From NCBI GenBank assembly GCA_046294915.1, contig JBKBOE010000018.1, positions 1 through 44,554 of the forward strand: a DNA stretch of 44,554 nt, read 5' to 3'. Made by a program: the position numbers and the translations under genes. Source of the stretch: UBA2336 sp046294915. GTDB taxonomy: Bacteria > Bacteroidota > Bacteroidia > Cytophagales > Cyclobacteriaceae. Below, in pieces: positions 16,463-25,069 of the stretch (positions are counted from its first letter, which is position 1; each line of letters starts with the position of its first letter). A model generated the notes under the pieces. The model was given only the letters and a program-made list of their open reading frames with translations. It made no database searches and was not told the origin of the DNA.

Positions 16463-17701
16463 ATGAAAAACGCGTTACTGATTGTTGTATTAGCTGCAGG
16501 CACGGGTGCATTTGCGCAAGACAGCCTCGATATAAAAATCGGACAGATGATTTTAACCGGTTTTCCAAAAGCAGAAGTTGACCCGACTCTTCTGGAATCG
16601 GTACGGAAAGGAAAAGTTGGTTCCATCATCATCTTCGAAAAAAATATACCGACAAAAAATTCTTATCTCGCGCTTAAGAAAATAACCTGGGCCTACCAGC
16701 AGGCAGCGCCCATTCCGTTGTTCATCGCCATTGACCAGGAAGGCGGGCGTGTTAACCGGTTGAAAGAGAAATACGGATTTCCCCGATCGGTGTCTGCAGC
16801 AACATTGGGCAAATCAGCACTTGATTCGGTGAGGTTTTACGGACAGATCACGGCTTCAACCCTGGCCGGACTGGGCATTAACATGAATTTTGCCCCGGTG
16901 GTTGACCTGGCTTCCAATCCCGATAATCCCATCATCGCCAAAGTGGAGCGGGCCTTTTCAAAAAATGCCGACTCGGTATCACGCTATGCTGAAGCATTCA
17001 TTCGCGAACACCGGCAATTGGGTGTGTTTACCGCGCTCAAGCACTTTCCGGGGCATGGCAGTTCCATGACCGACACCCACCTGGACATGACCGATGTTAC
17101 CAACACCTGGGGAGAGCAGGAACTCACCCCTTATGTTAAACTTATTCAAAACGGGCTTGTGGATGCGGTGATGACTGCCCACATTGTAAATGCCCGCCTT
17201 GACCCAAACAAACTTCCGGCAACACTGTCGCTTCCAATTATCAACGGATTACTGCGCACACAATTAAAATTTGATGGCGTGGTGTTTTCAGATGACATGC
17301 AGATGCATGCCATAGCTAAACATTATGCCCTGGAGGAATCAATTAAACTGGCCATACTGGCCGGAGTAGATATTCTTTGCTTTACCAACAACATTCAGGG
17401 TAGCCAGGAACGCACGGTTGACAAAGTGCATGCAATTATTCGTACTTTCGTTCAGGACGGAACCATTCCCGCCTCCCGTATAGACGAATCATACAGGCGG
17501 ATAATGGCGCTAAAAAAACGGATGGCGGGTAACGCAACCGACTATTACAAACGCGAATGGGTAAAATTGCAAGACCGGTTGGCCGACCGGGAGGCGGAAT
17601 TAGAACAGGCATTAAAACAGCTAAACGCAAAGAATCAGGAAATAACTGAATTACAGTTGGAGAAAGAACAACGCTCCGGCAAAAAGAAAAAGAAGAAATA
17701 G
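16463..17701 (+). CDS. GH3 beta-N-acetylhexosaminidase with a C-terminal coiled-coil tail
   Basis: A 412-residue protein with a signal peptide (about 1-18, AFAQ). The glycoside hydrolase family 3 barrel shows FIAIDQEGGRVNRL (about 87-100), KHFPGHGSSMTDTHLDM with the NagZ-type catalytic His loop near 194, and VVFSDDMQM with the expected nucleophile Asp at about 277. NagZ-type enzymes release N-acetylglucosamine from peptidoglycan fragments. The signal peptide points to periplasmic or surface action, unlike cytosolic NagZ. After the catalytic domain, residues about 365-405 form a heptad-like, highly charged helix (DRLADREAELEQALKQL, then EITELQLEKEQ) ending in GKKKKKK. This tail is not part of the usual GH3 core and resembles the coiled coils of the next two genes. 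Confidence 0.9.
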   Translation: MKNALLIVVLAAGTGAFAQDSLDIKIGQMILTGFPKAEVDPTLLESVRKGKVGSIIIFEKNIPTKNSYLALKKITWAYQQAAPIPLFIAIDQEGGRVNRLKEKYGFPRSVSAATLGKSALDSVRFYGQITASTLAGLGINMNFAPVVDLASNPDNPIIAKVERAFSKNADSVSRYAEAFIREHRQLGVFTALKHFPGHGSSMTDTHLDMTDVTNTWGEQELTPYVKLIQNGLVDAVMTAHIVNARLDPNKLPATLSLPIINGLLRTQLKFDGVVFSDDMQMHAIAKHYALEESIKLAILAGVDILCFTNNIQGSQERTVDKVHAIIRTFVQDGTIPASRIDESYRRIMALKKRMAGNATDYYKREWVKLQDRLADREAELEQALKQLNAKNQEITELQLEKEQRSGKKKKKK

Positions 17702-17742
17702 GTGTGAGGTAAATTGATGTTTAACTATGAAGCCAATTAACC

Positions 17743-17997
17743 ATGAAAGATAAAATCCGGGCGATAGTGATGTTTCTGATTGCGGGTTTGTGCATTTACT
17801 ACGGCTATTCACAGCGCCATGAGGCGGAGGTGCAGCGCGCCAAGGTAGAAGACCTGTACCGGCAGATAAAAACATTAAAGCAGGAGGCCGAAGCAGCCCG
17901 TTTGGAGGCAGCTAAATTAAGGGCTGCCATGGAGAAAGAAAAGGAAAGGGCTCAACGCGCATTTGAAGAAGCGCAAAAAAAAGTAACAAGGAAATAA
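17743..17997 (+). CDS. Small membrane-anchored coiled-coil protein A
   Basis: An 84-residue protein. Residues 7-24 (AIVMFLIAGLCIYYGYS) form one membrane helix or uncleaved signal anchor. The rest is a continuous Ala/Glu/Lys-rich heptad helix (VEDLYRQIKTLKQEAEAARL, LEAAKLRAAMEKEKERAQ) ending in FEEAQKKVTRK. With a positive N-terminus, the coil is expected outside the cytoplasm, though orientation is inferred. It lies 41 bases after the GH3 gene and 7 bases before a gene with the same architecture, suggesting an old tandem duplication. I know no named family for it. Confidence 0.8.
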   Translation: MKDKIRAIVMFLIAGLCIYYGYSQRHEAEVQRAKVEDLYRQIKTLKQEAEAARLEAAKLRAAMEKEKERAQRAFEEAQKKVTRK

Positions 17998-18004
17998 TAC
18001 CTGT

Positions 18005-18280
18005 ATGAACTCAAAATTTATTACCACCATGCTGGCAGGCGTTACCATTCTATCGCTCGCATTTGGCATATACAACTACAGTAAGGCAAGCAAGCTCGAA
18101 CGTGAAACGGAAGAATGGAAAACGAAATACGAAGAAGCCATTGTAGATGCCGAAGAGGCAGGTGAGCGCATTGAAAAAATGAAAGAAGAACTGGAAGCGG
18201 CATTAAAAGAATCGCAGAAACAGCGCGACATAGCCATTAAGGCACTGGAAGAAGCACAAAAAAAGAAGGCGGGTAAATAA
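18005..18280 (+). CDS. Small membrane-anchored coiled-coil protein B
   Basis: A 91-residue protein with the same plan as its upstream neighbour. It has a hydrophobic helix at about 5-25 (FITTMLAGVTILSLAFGIY), then a heptad-rich charged helix (ASKLERETEEWKTKYEEAI, AGERIEKMKEELEAALKESQ) ending ALEEAQKKKAGK, close to the end of protein A (AFEEAQKKVTRK). The two probably arose by duplication and could pair with each other or with the GH3 tail; that is inference. The next gene, hutG, begins 5 bases later, so all belong to one tight run. Confidence 0.8.
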   Translation: MNSKFITTMLAGVTILSLAFGIYNYSKASKLERETEEWKTKYEEAIVDAEEAGERIEKMKEELEAALKESQKQRDIAIKALEEAQKKKAGK

Positions 18281-18285
18281 AAATC

Positions 18286-19089
18286 ATGAGTCCCTTTGAG
18301 GTTATTACGCCCACATCTGCGCGTGTTCCCATTTTGTTGAGCGTACCGCATTGTGGTACGGAGTTTCCTGCTGAATTAAAATCCGAGTTCATTCAACACC
18401 TGTCAGCCGCCCCCGATGACACCGATTGGTTTGTACATCGCCTGTACGATTTCGCCCCGGCTATGGGCATTACGCTTATGCATGCCATATACAGCCGCTG
18501 GGTGATAGATTTGAACCGCGCTCCGAACGATAAACCCCTCTATTCCGATGGAAGAATAATCACCGGATTATGCCCGACAACCACCTTCCTTGGCGAGCCG
18601 ATTTATGCCGATGAACGCAAGGTGGTTGACGATAAGGAGGTGAAGAGACGAGTAAACGAATATTACCAGCCCTATCATGCCAAGCTGCAGCACTTACTGA
18701 ATGACCTCAAGGCAGAATTTGGAAAAGTACTGTTGTGGGACTGCCATTCTATCCGCCAGCAGGTGCCCACCATCCACAAAGAAAAATTTCCGGACCTGAT
18801 TCTGGGCGATGCCGATGGCACCTCCGCCTCTCCCGGGCTTATTGAAACCGCTATTAAAAATCTTGAAGGCAACAACTACACCGTTAGCCATAACTATCCG
18901 TTTAAGGGCGGTTACATTACGCGCTTTTTCGGAAAGCCCACTGACGATCAGCATGCCCTGCAACTGGAAATGAGCAAGGTGAATTACATGGATGACCAGG
19001 AAAAGCAATACCATGAAGCACGGGCTGAAAACATGCGAAAGGTATTGATAAACACCTTGGCTGCATTAGCCGAACAGTTGAGTAAATAA
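18286..19089 (+). CDS. hutG: N-formylglutamate amidohydrolase
   Basis: A 267-residue soluble metal hydrolase of the N-formylglutamate amidohydrolase family. It opens with PILLSVPHCGTEFP (metal-ligand region near residue 22) and continues with DDTDWFVHRLYDF, YSRWVIDLNRAP, VLLWDCHSIRQQVP and YPFKGGYITRFFG, all typical of the family. It splits N-formylglutamate into glutamate and formate, the last step of histidine degradation by the two-step route. One base separates it from hutF, which makes its substrate. No hutH, hutU or hutI is in the window. Confidence 0.92.
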   Translation: MSPFEVITPTSARVPILLSVPHCGTEFPAELKSEFIQHLSAAPDDTDWFVHRLYDFAPAMGITLMHAIYSRWVIDLNRAPNDKPLYSDGRIITGLCPTTTFLGEPIYADERKVVDDKEVKRRVNEYYQPYHAKLQHLLNDLKAEFGKVLLWDCHSIRQQVPTIHKEKFPDLILGDADGTSASPGLIETAIKNLEGNNYTVSHNYPFKGGYITRFFGKPTDDQHALQLEMSKVNYMDDQEKQYHEARAENMRKVLINTLAALAEQLSK

Positions 19090-19090
19090 C

Positions 19091-20500
19091 ATGGAGCAGG
19101 GTAATCGAAACCAAAATGAGAGCGTGAAAGTAGGAAACTATTTCCGCTTCAGAGCCCTTCTCCAATCCTCCGGCTGGCTAAGTCCCGCTTATGTGGGTGT
19201 GGATCATTCCGGCCGTACTTTCTACCTCTCATCAGTACCCCCGCCAACTCCGGTTGCTATTGAAGCGGTAAACGGAATTGCTTTGCCCGGATTTCAGAAT
19301 GCCCATTCGCACGCCTTCCAGTATGCTATGGCCGGTCTTGCCGAAAACCATCCTGCAGGAACAGACGATGACTTCTGGACCTGGCGCGAAGCCATGTACA
19401 AATGTGCACTTTCGGTAAATCCCGGGCAGGCACAGGCTATTGCCGCCATGCTTTATGCAGAGATGGTAAGGCAGGGGTACACACAGGTGGCCGAGTTTCA
19501 TTACCTCCATCACAATCAGGACGGGAAGCCCTATGCCAACCTTGCCGAAATGGGCGAGCGTATGGTGGAAGCAGCTTCAACGGCAGGAATTAAAATCACG
19601 CTGATACCTGTGTTTTACCAAAAAGGCGGATTTGGAAAAAATCCGCAGCCGCGCCAAAAGCGGTTTATCTCTGAAAATATTGACGACTATTTCCGCTTGC
19701 TGGATGACAGCACAAGTACAGTAAAAAATTATCGCGGGGCCTCGCTTGGTTTTAGTGTGCATTCACTGCGCGCGGTTAACCCCGAGGATATTGTTAAAAC
19801 CTATCAGCAAGGACCACCATCCATTCCATTTCACCTTCACGTTGCTGAGCAAAACAAAGAAGTAGAAGAATGCCTGGCCTTCTGTAAAAAGCGGCCCATG
19901 CAGTGGGTGCTCGATAACCTGCCGGTAAACGAGCGTTTTAACCTGGTGCACGGCACCCACCTCAATGACGATGAATTGACAAGACTGGCCGCATCAAATG
20001 CCAATGTGGTGCTGTGCCCGTCAACCGAGGGGAACCTGGGCGATGGTATTTTCAGGATGAAGGAATATATAAGCCTGGGTGGGCACTGGTGCATCGGTAC
20101 GGACAGCCACATCGGGTTAAATCCATTTGAAGAATTCCGGATGATGGACTACCGTCAGCGGCTCGTTACCAGCAAGCGCAATACCGTAGGTGGTAACGCG
20201 GCTCATTACTTCGTAAATGAAGCCGCAAGACGCGGGCGGCTGGCTATGGGCTTCAACACAGCCGACCATTTTGAAAAAGGCCAGCCGTTTGATGCCCTGG
20301 TGATAAATGCCGGCAGTCATCTTTTTGCCGATACCTCGCTTAACAATCTGTTGCCGTCAATCCTCTACACCTCCGATTCAAGCCGTAACCTGGGCACTAT
20401 TATCAATGGAAAATGGGTGGTTAAAAATCAGCATCACCAAAACGGGCATACCATTAAAACAGCTTTTTCCAAAGCCATCAAAGAGTTAAAAAGCCGCTGA
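19091..20500 (+). CDS. hutF: Formimidoylglutamate deiminase
   Basis: A 469-residue amidohydrolase-superfamily enzyme. It shows the HxH metal site in LPGFQNAHSHAFQYAMAG (about 72-89), FHLHVAEQNKEVEEC, NLVHGTHLNDDEL and CIGTDSHIGLNPFEEFRMMDYRQRL, a pattern diagnostic of HutF rather than of ring deaminases. The reaction converts N-formimidoyl-glutamate to N-formylglutamate and ammonia, feeding HutG directly upstream. The ATG at 19091 follows the hutG stop with a one-base gap, so the pair is expected to be on one transcript. Confidence 0.93.
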   Translation: MEQGNRNQNESVKVGNYFRFRALLQSSGWLSPAYVGVDHSGRTFYLSSVPPPTPVAIEAVNGIALPGFQNAHSHAFQYAMAGLAENHPAGTDDDFWTWREAMYKCALSVNPGQAQAIAAMLYAEMVRQGYTQVAEFHYLHHNQDGKPYANLAEMGERMVEAASTAGIKITLIPVFYQKGGFGKNPQPRQKRFISENIDDYFRLLDDSTSTVKNYRGASLGFSVHSLRAVNPEDIVKTYQQGPPSIPFHLHVAEQNKEVEECLAFCKKRPMQWVLDNLPVNERFNLVHGTHLNDDELTRLAASNANVVLCPSTEGNLGDGIFRMKEYISLGGHWCIGTDSHIGLNPFEEFRMMDYRQRLVTSKRNTVGGNAAHYFVNEAARRGRLAMGFNTADHFEKGQPFDALVINAGSHLFADTSLNNLLPSILYTSDSSRNLGTIINGKWVVKNQHHQNGHTIKTAFSKAIKELKSR

Positions 20501-20581
20501 TCATCTGCTATCAACAAGGGTAAAAGTTAATTGGTGAAGCAGGAAAAAATTCCGTATTTCTCAAACTCTAAATCCAACCGT

Positions 20582-23500
20582 ATGAAAAGAATCAATATCC
20601 TTTTGGTATGCATGGTAATGGTGTTTTTACCCGCGGCCATGGCACAGAAATCAAAAACCTCATCACCTCCAGCGGCCCCTGTCTTTAATGCCGAAATGTA
20701 CAAAGGGCTGAAGTGGCGCAACATCGGGCCGTTTCGTGGAGGGCGCTCCAATGCCGTTTCAGGCGTTGTAGGTAATGACCAGGTGTATTATACCGGCTAT
20801 ACCGGTGGCGGCATCTGGAAGACCGAAGATGCGGGTATTACCTGGCGAAATATTTCCGATGGATTTTTAAAAACCGGTTCGGTGGGCGACATCGCGGTAA
20901 GCGAAGCTGACCCGAATGTGATCTACGTGGGCATGGGCGAACATGCTGTGCGGGGCGTGATGACTTCGTTTGGAGACGGTGTGTACAAATCGGTTGACGG
21001 AGGGAAGACCTGGAAGAATATAGGCCTTGAAAAAACACGCCACATATCCGATGTGGTTATTCACCCTGCCAATCCCGATGTTGTTTTTGTAGCCGCACAA
21101 GGCCCGGTACACGGTGCCAGTCCGGATCGGGGTATTTTTAAATCAACCGATGGGGGCTCCACCTGGAAGAAAGTGCTGTATGTGGATGAAAACACCGGGG
21201 CCTCTTCCTTATCGATGGATAAAACCAATCCGCGTATTCTCTATGCCGCCACCTGGCAGCACCGCAGGTATCCGTGGAAAGTGGAAAGCGGTGGAGCGGG
21301 GAGTTCCATCTGGAAATCAACGGATGGCGGAGACACCTGGACTAAAATTAACGAAGGCCTTCCGAAGCTGATGGGCAAAATCGGTGTATCGGTTTCTCCG
21401 GCAAATCCTAACCGGGTATTTGCCATTGTGGAGGCGGAAAAAGGGAAAGACGGTTTGTACCGCTCAGATGATGGCGGAAAAAAATGGAACCACCTCTCCA
21501 GCGACCAGAACATCACCTCGCGTTCATGGTATTACATGGAGGTGTTTGCCGATCCGAAGAATGCCGATGTGGTGTATGTGCTCAACGCCCCTATGATGAA
21601 ATCCATTGATGGCGGAAGAACCTTTCAGAACATCCGCGTAGGCCATGGCGATACGCACGACTTATGGATTAACCCGAACAATCCGCAAAACATGATTTTG
21701 GGTGACGATGGCGGTGGGGAGATAACGTTTAACGGAGGCAGAAGCTGGTCGCCATTAAATAATCAACCAACTGCGCAGATGTACCGCGTTAACGTGGATA
21801 ACCTTTTTCCGTTCCGCGTGTACGGTGGGCAACAGGATAATTCCTCCATGGTCATCAAAAGCCGCAACAACAGTTTCGGCATAACCGAACAGGACTGGTT
21901 TGAGGGGCCGGGTTGCGAAAGCGCCTACATCGCCTTCGATCCGAACAATCCGGTAGTGATGTATGGCGGTTGTTACCAGGGTAATATCGATATGCTCGAT
22001 ACCCGCACCAACGAGCGAAAGGATATCATGCAATATCCATCTACCAACCTGGCCTATCGCGCCAAAGACATGAAATACCGCTTTAACTGGAATGCCCCGC
22101 TAATCGCTTCTCCACACGACCCCAACACCATTTATCATGCCTCCAATGTAGTGTTCAAAACCACCAACGGTGGAATTAACTGGGAAGTAATCAGCCCCGA
22201 CCTTACCCGTAACGACACTACCAAACAACAACAGGGTGGCGGCCCCATTACTAACGAAGGTGCAGGCGGAGAGAACTACAACACCATTTACTACCTGATC
22301 GAATCAGTACATGAAAAAGGAGTAATGTATGCTGGCAGCGACTGCGGCTTGGTGCACATTACCAAAGACGGAGGGAAAAACTGGCAAAACATAACACCGG
22401 CCGGTTTGCCGGAGTGCATGATTCACTCCATTGAGGTTTCTTCTCACGATAAAGCAACGGCTTACATTTCGGCATCGCGGTATAAATTCAACGACTTTGC
22501 AAGCTATACGTACAAAACCACCGACTATGGAAAATCGTGGACGAAAATCAGCAACGGGGTTGATGCCGATGATTTTATCAAAGTGATACGCGAAGACAAA
22601 AAGGTTAAAGACCTGCTGTATGCGGGCGCTGAGCGCGGCTTTTATGTTTCGTTTAATGGCGGAGCAAACTGGAATAAGCTGCAATTAAATCTGCCGGTAG
22701 TTCCCGTAACCGATTTGATCATCCAGGGTAACGACCTGGTGGCCTCCACGGCCGGGCGCTCGTTCTGGATTCTGGACGACCTGAGTGCCCTGCAACAATC
22801 AAAAGGAAACTTCGGAAGCAGTTCAGTAAAACTCTTCCAGCCGAAACCCACGGTACGCTATCCGTCCATTACCATTCCGGAGTGGTTGGGTAACATTCCG
22901 GGCCTGGGTACCAACCCCATGGAAGGCGTTGTACTGGATTACTACCTTAAAGAGAAGGCCGATACGAATACGGTACGGCTGGAGATACTGGATGCAAACG
23001 GAAAGAAAATACGCAGCTATACCAATAAAAAGAATGAAAACTTTAAACGCTTTCCCGGAGGGCCGCCTGAGCCCGAGGTAATTCCGTCCGAAGCCGGAGT
23101 GAACCGCTTTGCGTGGGATTTCCGCACCGAAACCTTGCCGGCCATTGATAATGCTTATGTATATGGCGATTACCGCGGCCATCGTGTGGCACCCGGTAAG
23201 TACAAGGCGCGCCTTTTATACAAGGGCGAAACCTCGGAAGTTGATATTGAAATTACCCAGGACCCTAATCTGAAAGTTACCCCTGCCGACTGGGCTGCCC
23301 AGCAGCAGTTTATTGAACAGGTCGAAGCCCGTTTAAATGAAATCACTTTTGCGGTGAACAGCATGCGCAAAGTGAAAAAGCAGATTGAAAATTATAATGA
23401 GATGCTGAAAGACCGTGCCGCTGCGAAAGAAGTGGTAACCTCCGGAAAGGAATTATTAAAGAAAATTGACAAATGGGAAGAGCAGGTGGTGCAGACCAAA

Positions 23501-23743
23501 CAGAAAAACTTTCAGGATGTGATCAATTTTCCGAGTAAGATCAATACCGAGTTTTTTGCCGTACGTGCCGTTGCCGATGTGCACGATCCGCGGGTAACAC
23601 AAGGCGCCCGCGACCGGTTTGCCGATTTGGAAAAACAATGGAGCCTGTATAAACAACAGCAGCGCGAATTGCTCGATAAGGATATTGCCGCCTTCAACCG
23701 CATGTTTAAAGAGAAAAATGTGCCGGCACTTGTAACCGAATAA
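20582..23743 (+). CDS. Exported BNR/VPS10-like beta-propeller protein (sialidase-fold, 'glycosyl hydrolase' annotation)
   Basis: A 1,053-residue protein. I chose ATG 20582 (MKRINILLV) rather than 20531 because it gives a clean signal peptide cleaved after AMA. Many BNR/Asp-box-like repeats follow: GGIWKTEDAGITWRN, GVYKSVDGGKTWKNIG, GIFKSTDGGSTWKK, SIWKSTDGGDTWTK, GLYRSDDGGKKWNH, VFKTTNGGINWEV and HITKDGGKNWQN. Two seven-bladed propellers like those of VPS10/sortilin domains are likely. After about residue 790 there is a beta region (VVLDYYLKEKADTNTVRLEILDA) and then a helical C-terminus. Databases often label such proteins glycosyl hydrolases, but I see no catalytic residues that prove it. 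It ends at a strong terminator. Confidence 0.85.
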   Translation: MKRINILLVCMVMVFLPAAMAQKSKTSSPPAAPVFNAEMYKGLKWRNIGPFRGGRSNAVSGVVGNDQVYYTGYTGGGIWKTEDAGITWRNISDGFLKTGSVGDIAVSEADPNVIYVGMGEHAVRGVMTSFGDGVYKSVDGGKTWKNIGLEKTRHISDVVIHPANPDVVFVAAQGPVHGASPDRGIFKSTDGGSTWKKVLYVDENTGASSLSMDKTNPRILYAATWQHRRYPWKVESGGAGSSIWKSTDGGDTWTKINEGLPKLMGKIGVSVSPANPNRVFAIVEAEKGKDGLYRSDDGGKKWNHLSSDQNITSRSWYYMEVFADPKNADVVYVLNAPMMKSIDGGRTFQNIRVGHGDTHDLWINPNNPQNMILGDDGGGEITFNGGRSWSPLNNQPTAQMYRVNVDNLFPFRVYGGQQDNSSMVIKSRNNSFGITEQDWFEGPGCESAYIAFDPNNPVVMYGGCYQGNIDMLDTRTNERKDIMQYPSTNLAYRAKDMKYRFNWNAPLIASPHDPNTIYHASNVVFKTTNGGINWEVISPDLTRNDTTKQQQGGGPITNEGAGGENYNTIYYLIESVHEKGVMYAGSDCGLVHITKDGGKNWQNITPAGLPECMIHSIEVSSHDKATAYISASRYKFNDFASYTYKTTDYGKSWTKISNGVDADDFIKVIREDKKVKDLLYAGAERGFYVSFNGGANWNKLQLNLPVVPVTDLIIQGNDLVASTAGRSFWILDDLSALQQSKGNFGSSSVKLFQPKPTVRYPSITIPEWLGNIPGLGTNPMEGVVLDYYLKEKADTNTVRLEILDANGKKIRSYTNKKNENFKRFPGGPPEPEVIPSEAGVNRFAWDFRTETLPAIDNAYVYGDYRGHRVAPGKYKARLLYKGETSEVDIEITQDPNLKVTPADWAAQQQFIEQVEARLNEITFAVNSMRKVKKQIENYNEMLKDRAAAKEVVTSGKELLKKIDKWEEQVVQTKQKNFQDVINFPSKINTEFFAVRAVADVHDPRVTQGARDRFADLEKQWSLYKQQQRELLDKDIAAFNRMFKEKNVPALVTE

Positions 23744-23753
23744 ACAATACACT

Positions 23754-23788
23754 GAATAGTGCTGAACTTATCAGCACTATTCTTTTTT
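23754..23788 (+). terminator. Strong Rho-independent terminator after the BNR protein gene
   Basis: A perfect 12-bp stem (gaatagtgctga at 23754-23765 with tcagcactattc at 23771-23782) encloses a 5-base loop and is followed by six T residues (23783-23788). It begins 10 bases after the stop codon at 23743. Confidence 0.95.
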
Positions 23789-23882
23789 ATTCAGGGGGGC
23801 TCAAAATAGTAAGGAGCATAGTGTTTATTTTTTTGCAACCAAGTTAGTGTAAATTGGCGCAGGCAGTTAAGTATTTACACCA

Positions 23883-24365
23883 ATGACCATCCGGCTGATA
23901 AAGGAGGAAGATAACCTGCAGGTGGCTGCCATAATCCGCACGGTGATGCCGGAGTTCGGTGCCAGCGGAAAAGGATTTGCCATTCACGATAACGAGGTGG
24001 ACGACATGTACTTCGCGTATAGCCTCCCGCGTTGCGCTTATTTTGTTTGCGAAGAAAACGGAAAAATAGTTGGAGGAGGAGGCGTGGCTCCGTTGCAGCA
24101 GGGCGATGAGAATACATGCGAACTGAAGAAGATGTATTTTTTACCCGAGGGCCGCGGAAAAGGATTAGGCCAGCAGGTGCTCAATAATTGTTTGGAGGCC
24201 GCCAGAAAAATCGGTTATGAATACTGCTACCTCGAAACCTTTAACACCATGAAGCAGGCCATGAAGTTGTACGAGAAAAACGGTTTTGAGAAAATTCCGG
24301 GTCCATGCGGTAATACCGGGCATTTTGCCTGCGATACGTTTTACCGGAAGAAGTTAACTGGTTGA
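23883..24365 (+). CDS. GNAT family N-acetyltransferase
   Basis: A 160-residue GNAT-fold protein. It starts TIRLIKEEDNLQVAAIIRTV and shows the acetyl-CoA loop LPEGRGKGLGQQVLNNCLE (about 91-110, with the R/Q-x-x-G-x-G/A pattern), then YCYLETFNTMKQAMKLYEKNGFEKI, the classic GNAT C-terminal motif. It transfers an acetyl group to an amine; the substrate is unknown. It follows a strong terminator, so it must have its own promoter in 23789-23882, where I found no clear element. Confidence 0.9.
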   Translation: MTIRLIKEEDNLQVAAIIRTVMPEFGASGKGFAIHDNEVDDMYFAYSLPRCAYFVCEENGKIVGGGGVAPLQQGDENTCELKKMYFLPEGRGKGLGQQVLNNCLEAARKIGYEYCYLETFNTMKQAMKLYEKNGFEKIPGPCGNTGHFACDTFYRKKLTG

Positions 24366-24373
24366 GCATTTTA

Positions 24374-25034
24374 TTAGTTAATGTTCAGGCCGATCATTAA
24401 CCCCACCCAGGGTTTATTTTGGTAAATCCACACAACTTTGTCGCGGTCGGTCAGGTAATCCCAGCCTATGGCAACACCCACCGTAAGGTTATTAATGCCG
24501 GCCATGGCAGACAGGCCGCGAGAAAGAATGAAGCCATCATACTCATCGGTAATCTGGTTATTGGTTGTCCAGGGACTTATAAAAGGTAGAGCCCATGCCT
24601 CCGAACGCACCGAGGGTATAAGCCCGATGGCGGTTAATTTTTTTTAATACCGGCAGGTGTATCCATAAAGTCAATCTGAAAGCGGTCAACCCGATACCCG
24701 ATATACAGGTTGCCGTTGAAATTGGTGTTGAGTTGGCGCGGAAGATTTTGTGAGGCCGGCCGGTAACGAAAGCCGATAGTGGTTACGTCAAGGTCAAAAC
24801 TTTTTGTTCGGAAAAATTCATCCTTTGAAGGAATAATGGTAATGTATTCGCCATTATGCGGATAGATTTTTACCGAATCATCGGTAACTTCAACAAACAC
24901 TTTTTTTTAAACGTATTGCCCTCTTGACGGAAGTCGTAGTACCCGTTGCTCAACTGGTATTTGGGTAAGTCGATAAGCGAAGCACAGGAAGAAAGAATAA
25001 ACAGGATCAGAACAGGGATGATGGAGAACTTCAT
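24374..25034 (-). pseudogene. Lipoprotein gene broken by two frameshifts, each at an A8 tract
   Basis: Three minus-strand frames read as one protein. Segment 1 starts at 25034 with a lipoprotein signal (ILFILSSC, C17) and runs to FRQEGNTFKKK. Segment 2 continues FVEVTDDSVKIYPHNGEY to FMDTPAGIKK. Segment 3 continues LTAIGLIPSVRSEAWALPF to GLNIN at the stop (24374). The switches fall exactly at eight-A runs of the coding strand (24908-24901 and 24645-24638). In both places one extra A would restore the frame, giving about 220 residues. The last two segments resemble a beta-rich outer-membrane or surface protein (GYRVDRFQIDFMD, VGVAIGWDYLTDRD). I know no family name. It may be a true pseudogene, a gene switched by slippage, or an artefact of homopolymer reading. 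Confidence 0.75.
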
Positions 25035-25069
25035 GCTGAACTTCGGTTCAACCAAGATACGCAATCTTT

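Noticed and set aside
20531..20581. Upstream start for the BNR propeller protein at 20531
   Set aside because: It would place 17 polar residues before the signal peptide and disable export.
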